DNA from: Gammaproteobacteria bacterium | Lineage (GTDB): Bacteria; Pseudomonadota; Gammaproteobacteria; Steroidobacterales; PWYM01 | Reading direction: 5' to 3' | Assembly (NCBI GenBank): GCA_007127715.1 | Contig: SKYU01000211.1 | Location: 1-38,166, forward strand | Length of the DNA: 38,166 nt | Shown: one piece after another, positions 27,277 to 36,092 of the stretch | Layout of the letters: each line of letters opens with the position of its first letter | Numbering within the stretch: position 1 is the stretch's first letter | The notes under the pieces: model-generated | Told to the model about the DNA's origin: nothing | Seen by the model: the letters and a program-made list of their open reading frames with translations, nothing else | Databases searched by the model: none | Program-made: the position numbers and the translations under genes

Positions 27277-29730
27277 TCAGTGGACCAGCGTGGCGGCACT
27301 GCCGAGCACAGCTGCGCATGTGGCCTTGCCGATGGTGACCGTACGGTCGGCCGGGCAACTGCCGCCGCAGGTGTCCAGACGATCGATGAGTGCGTTCAGC
27401 TCGCTGCGGATCTCCGTCTGTGTCGGCTGCTGCTCGAGTCCGAGGCCCACCATCCGTGAGACCAGTGGATCGATGAGCAGATCGCGACCAGCACCCGAGA
27501 GGGCCACCCCTGGGCTTGCCGAGAAGTCCAGTCCAGGGAAGTAGGCGCTTCGGCGTGCCGAATCCTCGAGCAGAGCATTGCAGTACTCGATCGCAAGCTG
27601 GGTGACGCCGATCTGGTGTGCAGACACGAAAGTGTCGATGGCATCGATCGAAGGCAGCTGCTGGCGGACCAGTCTGAACGTCTCCTGGACGTCAGGCGTG
27701 GTCTGCGGTACGCCAGTGACGACCGACATGGTGGCGTTGATCCGGTCAAAGGTGCGAATGCCGATCCGCGAAGAAGGCGCCCGGTCGACGACCGTAGGCG
27801 GCTGCGGTGCAGGCTGGACGATGAAATTGGTGCTCGACCCCAGCCGCTCGAAGCTCAGGAAGAACTCGTCGATATCCGGCCCGGACTCGAGGCCGATGAC
27901 CGCGGCCTGGGCCGAGAGCACCTGCCCCGTGCCCTCTTCGTAGTTCGTTCCACCCAGCTCCAGATCGAGTCTGGAAAACGCCTGGCCGACGTTCGCCACG
28001 TTCCCGTTGATTCCGATCCGGATCCCCTGCAGCGGTACACCGGCGGGTGCGCTGCCTCCGCCCAGCACGATGAACCTGGGTTCGGCGAACAGATAGGCGT
28101 AGCTGTCGAACTGGCTGACCTCCATCAGGATATAGCTGTCCGCCTGGCCAACGTGCTCGCTGACGTTGAACAGCAGGAAGAACTTCTCACCCACGCCGGC
28201 CTCGATGTTCTGAGCGATCTGCTCGGGGGTCAGGGCGCGGTTGTGGATTGCCGCCAGTCGGATCACCCCCTCCCATGGCCTGTCGCCGGAGGGTTCATTA
28301 CCCAACACGAAGGCGAAGCTGTCGTCCCAGTCGTTCAGGGTCCCGCCGCCGACGGGGTCGGTCATGACCACCAGGTTCCCGTTGACGTAGATCTGCCGAC
28401 CGCCCACAGGATCGAAGGTGACGACCACGTGCTGCAGGGTCGCCTGCAGGACCTCCTCGGCGTTCGGGGTAGATACAGCGGGCATGCCATTGGCATCCGT
28501 CGCGTCGCTGCGGTTAAGGAAATCATAGTTGTAGCGCGTCTGGCCGAGAGTGAAGTTTCGGGCCATGCTGCCAGCCGAATAGCTGATGATCGGTACATCT
28601 TCCTGGTTGACGTTACCCGGGACGACCCAGGCCTCGACGGAATACTCGCCGGTCGCACGGATCAGGTTGTGGAGTTTTCGGCTGGCGGCGACGCTGCCCT
28701 GCGCCTTGCCGCCACGCAGGTCGATACCCCAACCCCCAAACCAGTCGACCTCGCCACTCAAGGTCAGATCGAGGGCCGGCTGTACGCCGCTGGTGTCGAA
28801 TGCACGGGTTCCTCGTCCTTCCTTGAATTCCCAGAAGGCGATCTGCGCCGACTCGTAGCGGTTACCGCCGGCGGCGACGATACCCTCGGGGAGCGTCAGC
28901 GCGCCACTGAGCACCAGTGACGGATCGACCTGGGTGACCGGGATCATGTCCGCCATCGCGCTGATGGCATTCTCTATCGCCTCACCATCGGCGCGGCAGT
29001 CGCCGCTCCAGCAGTTGTGGAACTCGTCGCCTACACGCACGACGAAACGGGAGATGCCGGGGGTGTCGAGGTTGATCCTGTTACGTGCGGCAGCGTAGGC
29101 GGTCAGCACGTCGCCGTCAGCAAAAAACGGCGCGACTCCGTTCGCCGCAGCTCCGCTGTGACATTCCGCGCAGAAATCGCGGAGGATGGGAAAGACCGTC
29201 GTCTGGAAAGCCGCCGGGTCTGCAGGGAATACCCGACTGTCGCTGACGGTGCGCATGGCAGGTGGTACGAGTTCGATCTCGCGACCCTGGTTGCCGTCGC
29301 CCCCGGCCCAGTTGCCGATCCATGTGGTCATGATGTCCGCGCAGGCCTGCATGCTTTCCAGCCAGCAGTTGTGACCGTTGGCGACCATGCTCACCAGAAC
29401 CGATTCGCCCGGCGACGTCAGATTCACGAGGCCGCCTACATCTTGGTAGGCGAGGTTCACGTCGTCCGTACGGGCGAACGTGGGCAGCGTGCCCCCGGTG
29501 CCATGGCAATTCCCGCAGGTGTTGACCGTATTGACGTTTTCCCAGAGATGTGTGCGGAAGGCCTGTACTTCGGCCGTGGCTGGCGGCGGCCCGGAGTATC
29601 CTCCACCGCTTGGCGGCATCACGATCGGATTGCTCTGGGTTTCGACTTCGCTGCCACAGGCAGCAAGCAGGACCAGGGTGGCGCCGAGTGCGGCGGTGCG
29701 CAGTCGCGGTGCAAGGCTCATCGTGCTCAT
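27277..29730 (-). CDS. di-heme c-type cytochrome lipoprotein with LamG-like domain, about 817 aa
   Basis: MSTMSLAPRLRTAALGATLVLLAACGSE lipobox; CGNCH (29503-29517) and CAECH (29158-29172); LamG-like YSVEAWVVPGNVNQEDVPIISYS...HVVVTFDPVGGRQIYVNGNLV. Confidence 0.85.
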   Translation of the reverse strand: MSTMSLAPRLRTAALGATLVLLAACGSEVETQSNPIVMPPSGGGYSGPPPATAEVQAFRTHLWENVNTVNTCGNCHGTGGTLPTFARTDDVNLAYQDVGGLVNLTSPGESVLVSMVANGHNCWLESMQACADIMTTWIGNWAGGDGNQGREIELVPPAMRTVSDSRVFPADPAAFQTTVFPILRDFCAECHSGAAANGVAPFFADGDVLTAYAAARNRINLDTPGISRFVVRVGDEFHNCWSGDCRADGEAIENAISAMADMIPVTQVDPSLVLSGALTLPEGIVAAGGNRYESAQIAFWEFKEGRGTRAFDTSGVQPALDLTLSGEVDWFGGWGIDLRGGKAQGSVAASRKLHNLIRATGEYSVEAWVVPGNVNQEDVPIISYSAGSMARNFTLGQTRYNYDFLNRSDATDANGMPAVSTPNAEEVLQATLQHVVVTFDPVGGRQIYVNGNLVVMTDPVGGGTLNDWDDSFAFVLGNEPSGDRPWEGVIRLAAIHNRALTPEQIAQNIEAGVGEKFFLLFNVSEHVGQADSYILMEVSQFDSYAYLFAEPRFIVLGGGSAPAGVPLQGIRIGINGNVANVGQAFSRLDLELGGTNYEEGTGQVLSAQAAVIGLESGPDIDEFFLSFERLGSSTNFIVQPAPQPPTVVDRAPSSRIGIRTFDRINATMSVVTGVPQTTPDVQETFRLVRQQLPSIDAIDTFVSAHQIGVTQLAIEYCNALLEDSARRSAYFPGLDFSASPGVALSGAGRDLLIDPLVSRMVGLGLEQQPTQTEIRSELNALIDRLDTCGGSCPADRTVTIGKATCAAVLGSAATLVH

Positions 29731-29752
29731 GGCTGCGTGTCCTCGTTCCAGC

Positions 29753-30961
29753 TCAGTCGGCGCGGCAGTAGGCCGCCGCCTCCGCGAAAACCTGTCGCAT
29801 GCGGTAGTTCCCGCCACGGAAACTGGTCACCATGCTGGAGACCTGCTGGCGGTCCGCAGCGTCACTGGGCGGACGCAGGCAGACCGTCTGGAAAACTTTC
29901 TCCACCTGGCACTGCGCGAACGCCTCGCTGTTGGCCAGTTCCTCGCCCATCGACTTCGCGCCGTAACCCTGGCCAGGGCGCCCCGGGTCCCAGCCCAGCA
30001 AGGCGTTCTGCCCCTCACGCCAGTAGTTGGCCCAACTCGCGTCCGTAGTCACGAATCCCTGCGGGAACGTGTCGGCGTTGTTGAAGTACTTTGACCGAAC
30101 CTGGCCGGGTGAGTAGACGATGCGCCGCGCGCTTTCGTCCCAGTCGTAGTAGGCGTAGGCGCCTGCGAGCGGGTCCATGCCGGTGTGGCAGCTCACGCAG
30201 TTGTTCAGGAACAAGCGGCTGTCTCCACCCGGGCTGCGCGAGACATCCTGACGGATCCAGTCGGGTGACAGGGAGGTGTCCGCGACCTGCTCGAGGTCCC
30301 GGCACATATGCGCCATCAGCGTGAAGCGCAGCATCGCCCGGTTGGTCCCCGCGATGAAGAACGCTTCGGCGGCAGCCCTCGTGGTCATGACACCTGCGGT
30401 CGCCTCGGGCGGCAGATCAGTCATCGCCGACTGCGGGCGTTGTACCAGGTTTTCCATCAGGTTGATGTTGCGGTTCTCCAACGCCTCGTAGTGTGCATTG
30501 CTGGTCATCGAGAACGCTGGCACGCCCTGAAGGCCATCCCGACCCACGTAGATGATGTCGGCGGAGAGGAGCTGATTGAAGGGTACGTCGTCACGGACCA
30601 TTCCGATGACGGTGGCGATGTAGTCGTTCAGCGGAACGAAGACGTCTTCTTCACGGTTGGTCCAGGGTGCGGCCCAGTTTTTCAGGGTGACGTCGTAAAA
30701 GGCGCGATTCTCCATCGCGATGTAGGCGGCGCCGATGGCGTCGCCGTTGCGGACCAGGCCCTCCATCTGATCGAGCGTCGCGGCCGAGGGAGGCACGCCT
30801 GCGAGCCTGTCATGAATGCGACGCGCTTCGTCGCGCGGGCTCGCGAACGCCTGCACACTGAGAACAAGTGTGCACAAGAGGGCGATGGCCGATACGACCG
30901 TCGACAGTGTCTTGCCGGTCGATTCCAGCGGCTTCCGGAGATCATGCATGCCTGCTGTCAC
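29753..30961 (-). CDS. mono-heme c-type protein, DUF1592/DUF1588-like, about 402 aa
   Basis: Signal peptide; NNCVSCHTGMDPLAGAYAYYDWDE (heme motif 30185-30199) resembles CxxCHxxxDPLGxxLExxD of DUF1588; GTG start after GAGGTG SD. Confidence 0.75.
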   Translation of the reverse strand: MTAGMHDLRKPLESTGKTLSTVVSAIALLCTLVLSVQAFASPRDEARRIHDRLAGVPPSAATLDQMEGLVRNGDAIGAAYIAMENRAFYDVTLKNWAAPWTNREEDVFVPLNDYIATVIGMVRDDVPFNQLLSADIIYVGRDGLQGVPAFSMTSNAHYEALENRNINLMENLVQRPQSAMTDLPPEATAGVMTTRAAAEAFFIAGTNRAMLRFTLMAHMCRDLEQVADTSLSPDWIRQDVSRSPGGDSRLFLNNCVSCHTGMDPLAGAYAYYDWDESARRIVYSPGQVRSKYFNNADTFPQGFVTTDASWANYWREGQNALLGWDPGRPGQGYGAKSMGEELANSEAFAQCQVEKVFQTVCLRPPSDAADRQQVSSMVTSFRGGNYRMRQVFAEAAAYCRAD

Positions 30962-31194
30962 GTCGGGTCACCTCTTCGATGAATTGCGGCCTGCCGCAAG
31001 CTTGGGTCATTAGGCAAACGGAAGCGACCAGCCTTCTGTGACCCGGTTAACGTTTATTCGAGACGAGTCAGGCTTAAGTAAAACCACTGGTGCGGTAAGC
31101 GGTTCCTGCGGTTCAGACTTCAGTCGTCGGCAGATCGGTCGATAACCCTCAAGACTGCGAGGCACTGGCCATGAAGGGCATTTCGGGTGGGTCG

Positions 31195-33858
31195 ATGAAC
31201 CAGGCGTTATGGCAACGATTCGGTCTGCGATGCATGCCTGCGGTCATCGCGCTGGCGCTTGTGGGCTGCGGCGGCGATGATGGTATTGGCCCGGCGAGTG
31301 GGCAGGGCCCGGATCCGGTCGTCGTCGATGTGCCGATCGCCTATGTCGTACGTCCCGTGCCCGAGGGTGCGCAGGGCGTGTTGCCGACCACCGACGTACG
31401 CCGGTTGCTCGATCGTTTCGAGGTCGGTGCGGACCTGGTGATTCGTGAGCGGGCATCGCCTTCAGCGCCGGAGATCAACGTGACCTCCGCGTTGACCGAG
31501 GGGCAATACGATATCCGTGATGTCAGTGTGTCGTGGGATGGTGAACGTCTGCTGTTTTCGATGCGCGGACCCTTTATCGAAGGCGCGGACCCGGAAGACC
31601 AGCCGACCTGGAACATCTGGGAGTACCATCGCCTCGACGAGCGGCTTCGCAGGATCATCACCTCCGAGCTGACGGCGGAGCTCGGCCATGATCTGGCGCC
31701 ACAGTTCCTGCCGGATGGTCGCATCATCTTCACGTCCACCAGACAGCGTGGCAGCAAGGCCATGCTCCTCGATGAGGGGAAGCCACAGTTCGACGCGCTC
31801 GACGAGAATTTCAACGAGCCGGCGTTCGTGCTCCACGTCATGAACGACGATGGCAGCGACATCCGCCAGGTTTCGTTCAATCAGAGTCACGATCTTTCCC
31901 CAAGTGTGCTGTCGAACGGCCAGGTCGTGTTCAGTCGCTGGGACCGTTACGGCTCGCGTAACGAAATCAGCCTGTATCGCATGAACCCGGACGGGACGGA
32001 CCTCGAGCTGCTCTACGGTAAGAACAGTCGGCGCACGGGTCGCAACGGGACGGACGTACATTTCCTCCGTCCCAGGGAAATGCCGGACGGCCGGATCATG
32101 GTGCTGGCCCAGCCATTTCAGACGCAGTATCTGGGCGGTGACCTGGTACTGATCGATACGGCGAACTATGTCGAGAACACGCAGCCTACGGCGGCAAACG
32201 CAGGGGCGCTGAGCGGGCCTGCGCAGACCGCCGCGACGGCCAGCGATGTGGTTCCCGGCACGGGCATTTCACCCGGCGGGCAGTACAGTTCGGTCTGGCC
32301 CCTCGATGACGGGACGGACCGGATGTTCGTGAGCTGGAGCCAGTGTCGGCTGATCGAGAACGGCCGGATCGTGCCCTGCACGGACGAGCGGCTGGAGAAT
32401 CCGTCGGCCGTACCGGCGCCACCGTTGTACGGCATCTGGATTTACGATCGGCGTAACGATACGCAGCTTCCCGTGCTCCAGCCGCGTGAGGGCGTGGTGT
32501 ACTCGGAGGTGATCGCGATGCAGCCGCGCCGCCTGCCGAACATCATCTTCGATCAGCTGGCCAGCGGCCAGGCGGACAGCCGTCTTGCCGAGCAGGGCCT
32601 GGGGCTCCTGAACATCCGCAGCGTCTACGATGTGCTCGGTCAGGACATCTCCGGTGTTGGCATCGCAAACCTGGCTGATCCTGCGCAGGCGAGCTTTGCA
32701 GATCGTCCGGTGGCCTGGCTGCGTTTGCTGAAGGCGGTCGCGATTCCGGATGACGAGGTCCGCGATTTCAATCGCGGTGCGGCGTTCGGGGCCGCCGGTG
32801 CCCGCAGGGGCATGCGCGAGATCATCGGCTATGCGCCGATCGAGCCTGATGGCTCGGTCGTGGTGGCGGTCCCGGCGGACGTGCCCTTGTCCCTGTCCAT
32901 CCTCAACCGGGCAGGACATCGCACAAGGCCGTTGCATCAGAACTGGTTGCAGGTGCGGCCGGGACAGACGCTGAGCTGCAACGGCTGTCATCAGCCGGGC
33001 AGCGGTCAGTCCCACGGGCGGCGTGACGCGTTTGAAAGCGTCTGGGCGGGGGCAGCGTCCGCCAGTGTGCCCTTCCCGAACACCCGCGGTGAGCTGTTCG
33101 CGGATTTCGGTGAGACCATGGCGGAGGTCAAGGCCAGGCTCAGCTGCGGCATCGAGGACTGCGCGGCCATCCTGCCCAGTGTCGACGTGGTGTTCGAGGA
33201 TATCTGGACCGATCCTGAGGCTGCGGGCCGCGAACCCGACCCCTCGTTCGCCTGGCAATACGCCGATCTCGAGACGCCCGCGCCGGTGGCCGAGACCTGT
33301 ATGCAGCGGTGGACTGCGGCGTGCCGCACGATCATCAACTACGAAACCCATCTCCAGCCCTTGTGGGAGGTCGATCGAAGCATCATCGATGACGATGGCT
33401 TCACCGTCCTGGCCGATCGAACCTGCACGACCTGCCATTCGCGTACCGACGCGATGGGTGGGGCCCAGGTTCCGGCGGCTCAGCTCGAACTGACCGGTGA
33501 TCCCTCTCCGGCACAGGCCCTGCAGTTTCGCTCCTACCGGGAGTTGTTGTTCCCGGATCTGGAACTGGAACTGGTCGAAGGCGCACTGCAGATCCGTCTG
33601 GTCGAGCAGATCGATCCCGCTACCGGCCTGCCGGTGGTCGACGAGGAGACCGGCGAGCCTGTCCTGGTGCCGGTCCAGGTCCCGGCGTCGATGAGCGCGG
33701 GCGGCGCCAATGCCTCCAACCGGTTCTTCAGGGTGTTTGCGCCTGGGGGTGAGCATGACGGGTGGCTGACCCCGGCGGAGCTTCGTCTCGTGGCCGAATG
33801 GCTTGATCTCGGTGGCCAGTATTTCAACAACCCCTTCGACGCACCGGCAGAGGACTGA
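31195..33858 (+). CDS. HzsA-related (hydrazine synthase alpha-like) PD40-type propeller di-heme lipoprotein
   Basis: Lipobox ALVGCGGDD; PIAYVVRPVP; propeller-like repeats (FLPDGRIIFTSTR, VLSNGQVVFSRWD, RMNPDGTDLELLY); IGYAPIEPDGSVVVAVPADVPLSLSILNRAGHRTRPLHQNWLQVRPGQTLSCNGCHQPG; second heme CTTCH (33424-33438). ATG at 31171 is an alternative start. Confidence 0.85.
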   Translation: MNQALWQRFGLRCMPAVIALALVGCGGDDGIGPASGQGPDPVVVDVPIAYVVRPVPEGAQGVLPTTDVRRLLDRFEVGADLVIRERASPSAPEINVTSALTEGQYDIRDVSVSWDGERLLFSMRGPFIEGADPEDQPTWNIWEYHRLDERLRRIITSELTAELGHDLAPQFLPDGRIIFTSTRQRGSKAMLLDEGKPQFDALDENFNEPAFVLHVMNDDGSDIRQVSFNQSHDLSPSVLSNGQVVFSRWDRYGSRNEISLYRMNPDGTDLELLYGKNSRRTGRNGTDVHFLRPREMPDGRIMVLAQPFQTQYLGGDLVLIDTANYVENTQPTAANAGALSGPAQTAATASDVVPGTGISPGGQYSSVWPLDDGTDRMFVSWSQCRLIENGRIVPCTDERLENPSAVPAPPLYGIWIYDRRNDTQLPVLQPREGVVYSEVIAMQPRRLPNIIFDQLASGQADSRLAEQGLGLLNIRSVYDVLGQDISGVGIANLADPAQASFADRPVAWLRLLKAVAIPDDEVRDFNRGAAFGAAGARRGMREIIGYAPIEPDGSVVVAVPADVPLSLSILNRAGHRTRPLHQNWLQVRPGQTLSCNGCHQPGSGQSHGRRDAFESVWAGAASASVPFPNTRGELFADFGETMAEVKARLSCGIEDCAAILPSVDVVFEDIWTDPEAAGREPDPSFAWQYADLETPAPVAETCMQRWTAACRTIINYETHLQPLWEVDRSIIDDDGFTVLADRTCTTCHSRTDAMGGAQVPAAQLELTGDPSPAQALQFRSYRELLFPDLELELVEGALQIRLVEQIDPATGLPVVDEETGEPVLVPVQVPASMSAGGANASNRFFRVFAPGGEHDGWLTPAELRLVAEWLDLGGQYFNNPFDAPAED

Positions 33859-33865
33859 GCCGACC

Positions 33866-34627
33866 GTGACCGTGACACGTCTCAAGCCTCTGCACCTGCT
33901 GCTGATTACCGCAGCCGTTTTCTTGCACTTCGTCACACCAGTGCAGGCCCGCGATGCGCACTATGTTGTCGAGATCGTCGAGGCGTTTCTCGAACTGCAC
34001 AGCGGTCCCGGGCGAGGGTATCCACGTTTTCACATCGCCGAGCGTGGCGAGCGGGTAGAGGTGCTCAGCCGGCGTACCGACTGGTTCAGGGTGCGTACGA
34101 AGCAGGGTGTCGAAGGCTGGGCCAGTCGTGCACAACTCAGCCAGACCGTCCGACCATCGGGCGAGCCTGTGACTATCGCGCCGCCGAGCCGGCTCGACTA
34201 TCTGGATCGTCGGATCGAAGGCGGAGTGTTGCTGGGCGATTTCGGCGGGGCGGATGCGCTTTCGGCCTATGTGGCCTGGCACGCGACGCGGAATCTGTCG
34301 CTGGAGCTTGGAGGCGCTGATCTCAACGGCAGGTTCTCCAGCGGATGGTGGGCAGGGCTTAACCTGGTCCACCAGCCCTGGCCGGAGTGGCGGGTGTCGC
34401 CGTTCCTGGCACTTGGGACCGGGGTCATCCGGATCGAGCCGCGGGCGACTCTGGTCGACGTGGAGGACCGGACGGACCAGGTCGGTCATGCCGGACTGGG
34501 GCTGAGGATGCACGTGACGCGCAACTTCATGCTGCGGGCGGAATATCGGCGGTACGTGGTGTTTACCAGCCGCGATGAGAACGAGGACGTCAACGAATGG
34601 AAAGCGGGTTTCGGCTTCTTCTTCTGA
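33866..34627 (+). CDS. bacterial SH3 domain + outer-membrane beta-barrel protein
   Basis: GTG start; signal peptide; AFLELHSGPGRGYPRFHIAERGERVEVLSRRTDWFRVRTKQGVEGWASRAQL; barrel-like C-terminus ending FGFFF. Confidence 0.8.
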   Translation: MTVTRLKPLHLLLITAAVFLHFVTPVQARDAHYVVEIVEAFLELHSGPGRGYPRFHIAERGERVEVLSRRTDWFRVRTKQGVEGWASRAQLSQTVRPSGEPVTIAPPSRLDYLDRRIEGGVLLGDFGGADALSAYVAWHATRNLSLELGGADLNGRFSSGWWAGLNLVHQPWPEWRVSPFLALGTGVIRIEPRATLVDVEDRTDQVGHAGLGLRMHVTRNFMLRAEYRRYVVFTSRDENEDVNEWKAGFGFFF

Positions 34628-35265
34628 ACCTGTCTGCCGTCCTCGGCCTTGCCGTGCTGGCCAGCGGTTGCAGTCGGGTGGTGGATACGCTGGACGAGCC
34701 TGTTACGGCTGAACCGGTGATCGACCCACGCGTGGAGCGGCGCGATGTGCGCCGGCCGAAAATCGACACGGAGAACTTCGAGCTCGGCGCCTACACCGGC
34801 TTCATAAGTGTCGAAGACTTCGGCAGCAGCACGGTCGCCGGCGCACGACTTGCCTATCACATCACCGAGGGGCTGTTTGCCGAGGCGACCTATGGGCAGA
34901 CGACCGCGGGGCGCACCAGTTTCGAGACGCTGAGCGGGGCGGTCGAACTGCTTGCGCCCGGTGAGCGCAAATTCCGCTACTACGACCTCTCGCTGGGATA
35001 CAACCTGTTCCCGGGAGAAACCTTCATCGGTAGGAATCGTGCATTCACCTCTTCTTTGTACCTGCTGCTGGGCGCCGGCAGCACCGACTTCGCTGGCGAC
35101 AGTCGGTTCACGATCAGCTTCGGTGCAGGTTATCGCGTGTTGCTGAACGACTGGCTGTCCGCCCATTTGATGGTCCGGGATCACGTCTTTCGCACGGATC
35201 TCCTCGGCGAAGACAAGACCGTACACAACATCGAATTCGTGATCGGGCTCGGCTGGTTCTTCTGA
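34597..35265 (+). CDS. outer-membrane beta-barrel domain protein with lipoprotein-like leader
   Basis: MESGFRLLLLNLSAVLGLAVLASGCSR; alternating amphipathic strands; ends IGLGWFF; overlaps upstream CDS by 31 bp. Confidence 0.75.
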   Translation: MESGFRLLLLNLSAVLGLAVLASGCSRVVDTLDEPVTAEPVIDPRVERRDVRRPKIDTENFELGAYTGFISVEDFGSSTVAGARLAYHITEGLFAEATYGQTTAGRTSFETLSGAVELLAPGERKFRYYDLSLGYNLFPGETFIGRNRAFTSSLYLLLGAGSTDFAGDSRFTISFGAGYRVLLNDWLSAHLMVRDHVFRTDLLGEDKTVHNIEFVIGLGWFF

Positions 35266-35306
35266 CTGGTCGTGCCACCCCATTTCAGATCGACATCCAG
35301 GGAGCC

Positions 35307-35837
35307 ATGATGACCGACACCCCACGTATCGATCGCCGCAAGCTCTGTTCGCTGCTCGCCGCCGCACCGCTGGCTGCCGCGCCCATCTCCGGTGCGTTGG
35401 CCCGTTCCGCGCAAAGCGGTCCCGCGCCCGACTTCACGCTGCCCGTCCGCGGTGGGGGAAGCAAGACGCTCAGCGAGCTGCGTGGCGACGTGGTCATGCT
35501 GAATTTCTGGGCCACGTGGTGTCCGCCATGCCGCCAGGAGATGCCACTGCTGGACCAGATCTACCAGCGTTTCCAGCGGCTGGGGTTCACGCTGCTGGGC
35601 GTGAACGTGGAGCAGGAGAACCGTCTCATCGACCGGTTCCTTGCCGAAGTGCCGGTGAGTTTCCCGATCCTGCTGGATACCCAGGAAGAGGTGGGCGCGT
35701 TGTATGGGGTAGCCGCCATGCCGACCACGATCCTGGTGGACCGCAGCGGTCAGCTGAGGGATCACTTTTTCGGCTATCGGCCAGGTGATGAACAGAAATA
35801 CCAGGATGCGGTACGCGCCCTTGTGAGGGAGCGGTGA
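35307..35837 (+). CDS. TlpA/ResA-like thiol-disulfide oxidoreductase, exported
   Basis: VVMLNFWATWCPPCRQEMPLLDQIYQRF; RR-containing leader DRRKLCSLLAAAPLAAAPISGALA. Confidence 0.93.
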   Translation: MMTDTPRIDRRKLCSLLAAAPLAAAPISGALARSAQSGPAPDFTLPVRGGGSKTLSELRGDVVMLNFWATWCPPCRQEMPLLDQIYQRFQRLGFTLLGVNVEQENRLIDRFLAEVPVSFPILLDTQEEVGALYGVAAMPTTILVDRSGQLRDHFFGYRPGDEQKYQDAVRALVRER

Positions 35838-35839
35838 TC

Positions 35840-36070
35840 ATGCCCCTTCGCCTGCAGCGGACTCTGGTGGTTGCGGCGGTCTGCATGATCGCGGGCTGCG
35901 CCGGTATCGAGCCGTGGGTCCAGCCCTACGAACGCGACCGTCTCGCGGACCCCATCATGAGTTTCGAGCGCGACCCTGTCTCTGCAGCGTATCTGCAGAA
36001 ACTGTACGACATCCGTGAGGGTGCCCGTGGTGCCACCGGCGGCGCGGGTGGTGGTTGCGGCTGCAACTGA
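35840..36070 (+). CDS. DUF4266-type small lipoprotein
   Basis: MPLRLQRTLVVAAVCMIAGCAGIEPWVQPYERDRLADPIMSFERDP...; lipobox IAGC; C-terminal GGAGGGCGCN. Confidence 0.88.
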   Translation: MPLRLQRTLVVAAVCMIAGCAGIEPWVQPYERDRLADPIMSFERDPVSAAYLQKLYDIREGARGATGGAGGGCGCN

Positions 36071-36092
36071 GGTGGCTGAGGGGGCCAGCAGC

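Noticed and set aside
27616-28920. 434-aa + strand ORF opposite the LamG cytochrome
   Set aside because: Antisense shadow ORF with no domain; the - strand has heme and LamG motifs.
32269-33936. 555-aa - strand ORF opposite the HzsA-like gene
   Set aside because: Antisense shadow ORF; composition typical of reverse-complemented high-GC coding sequence.
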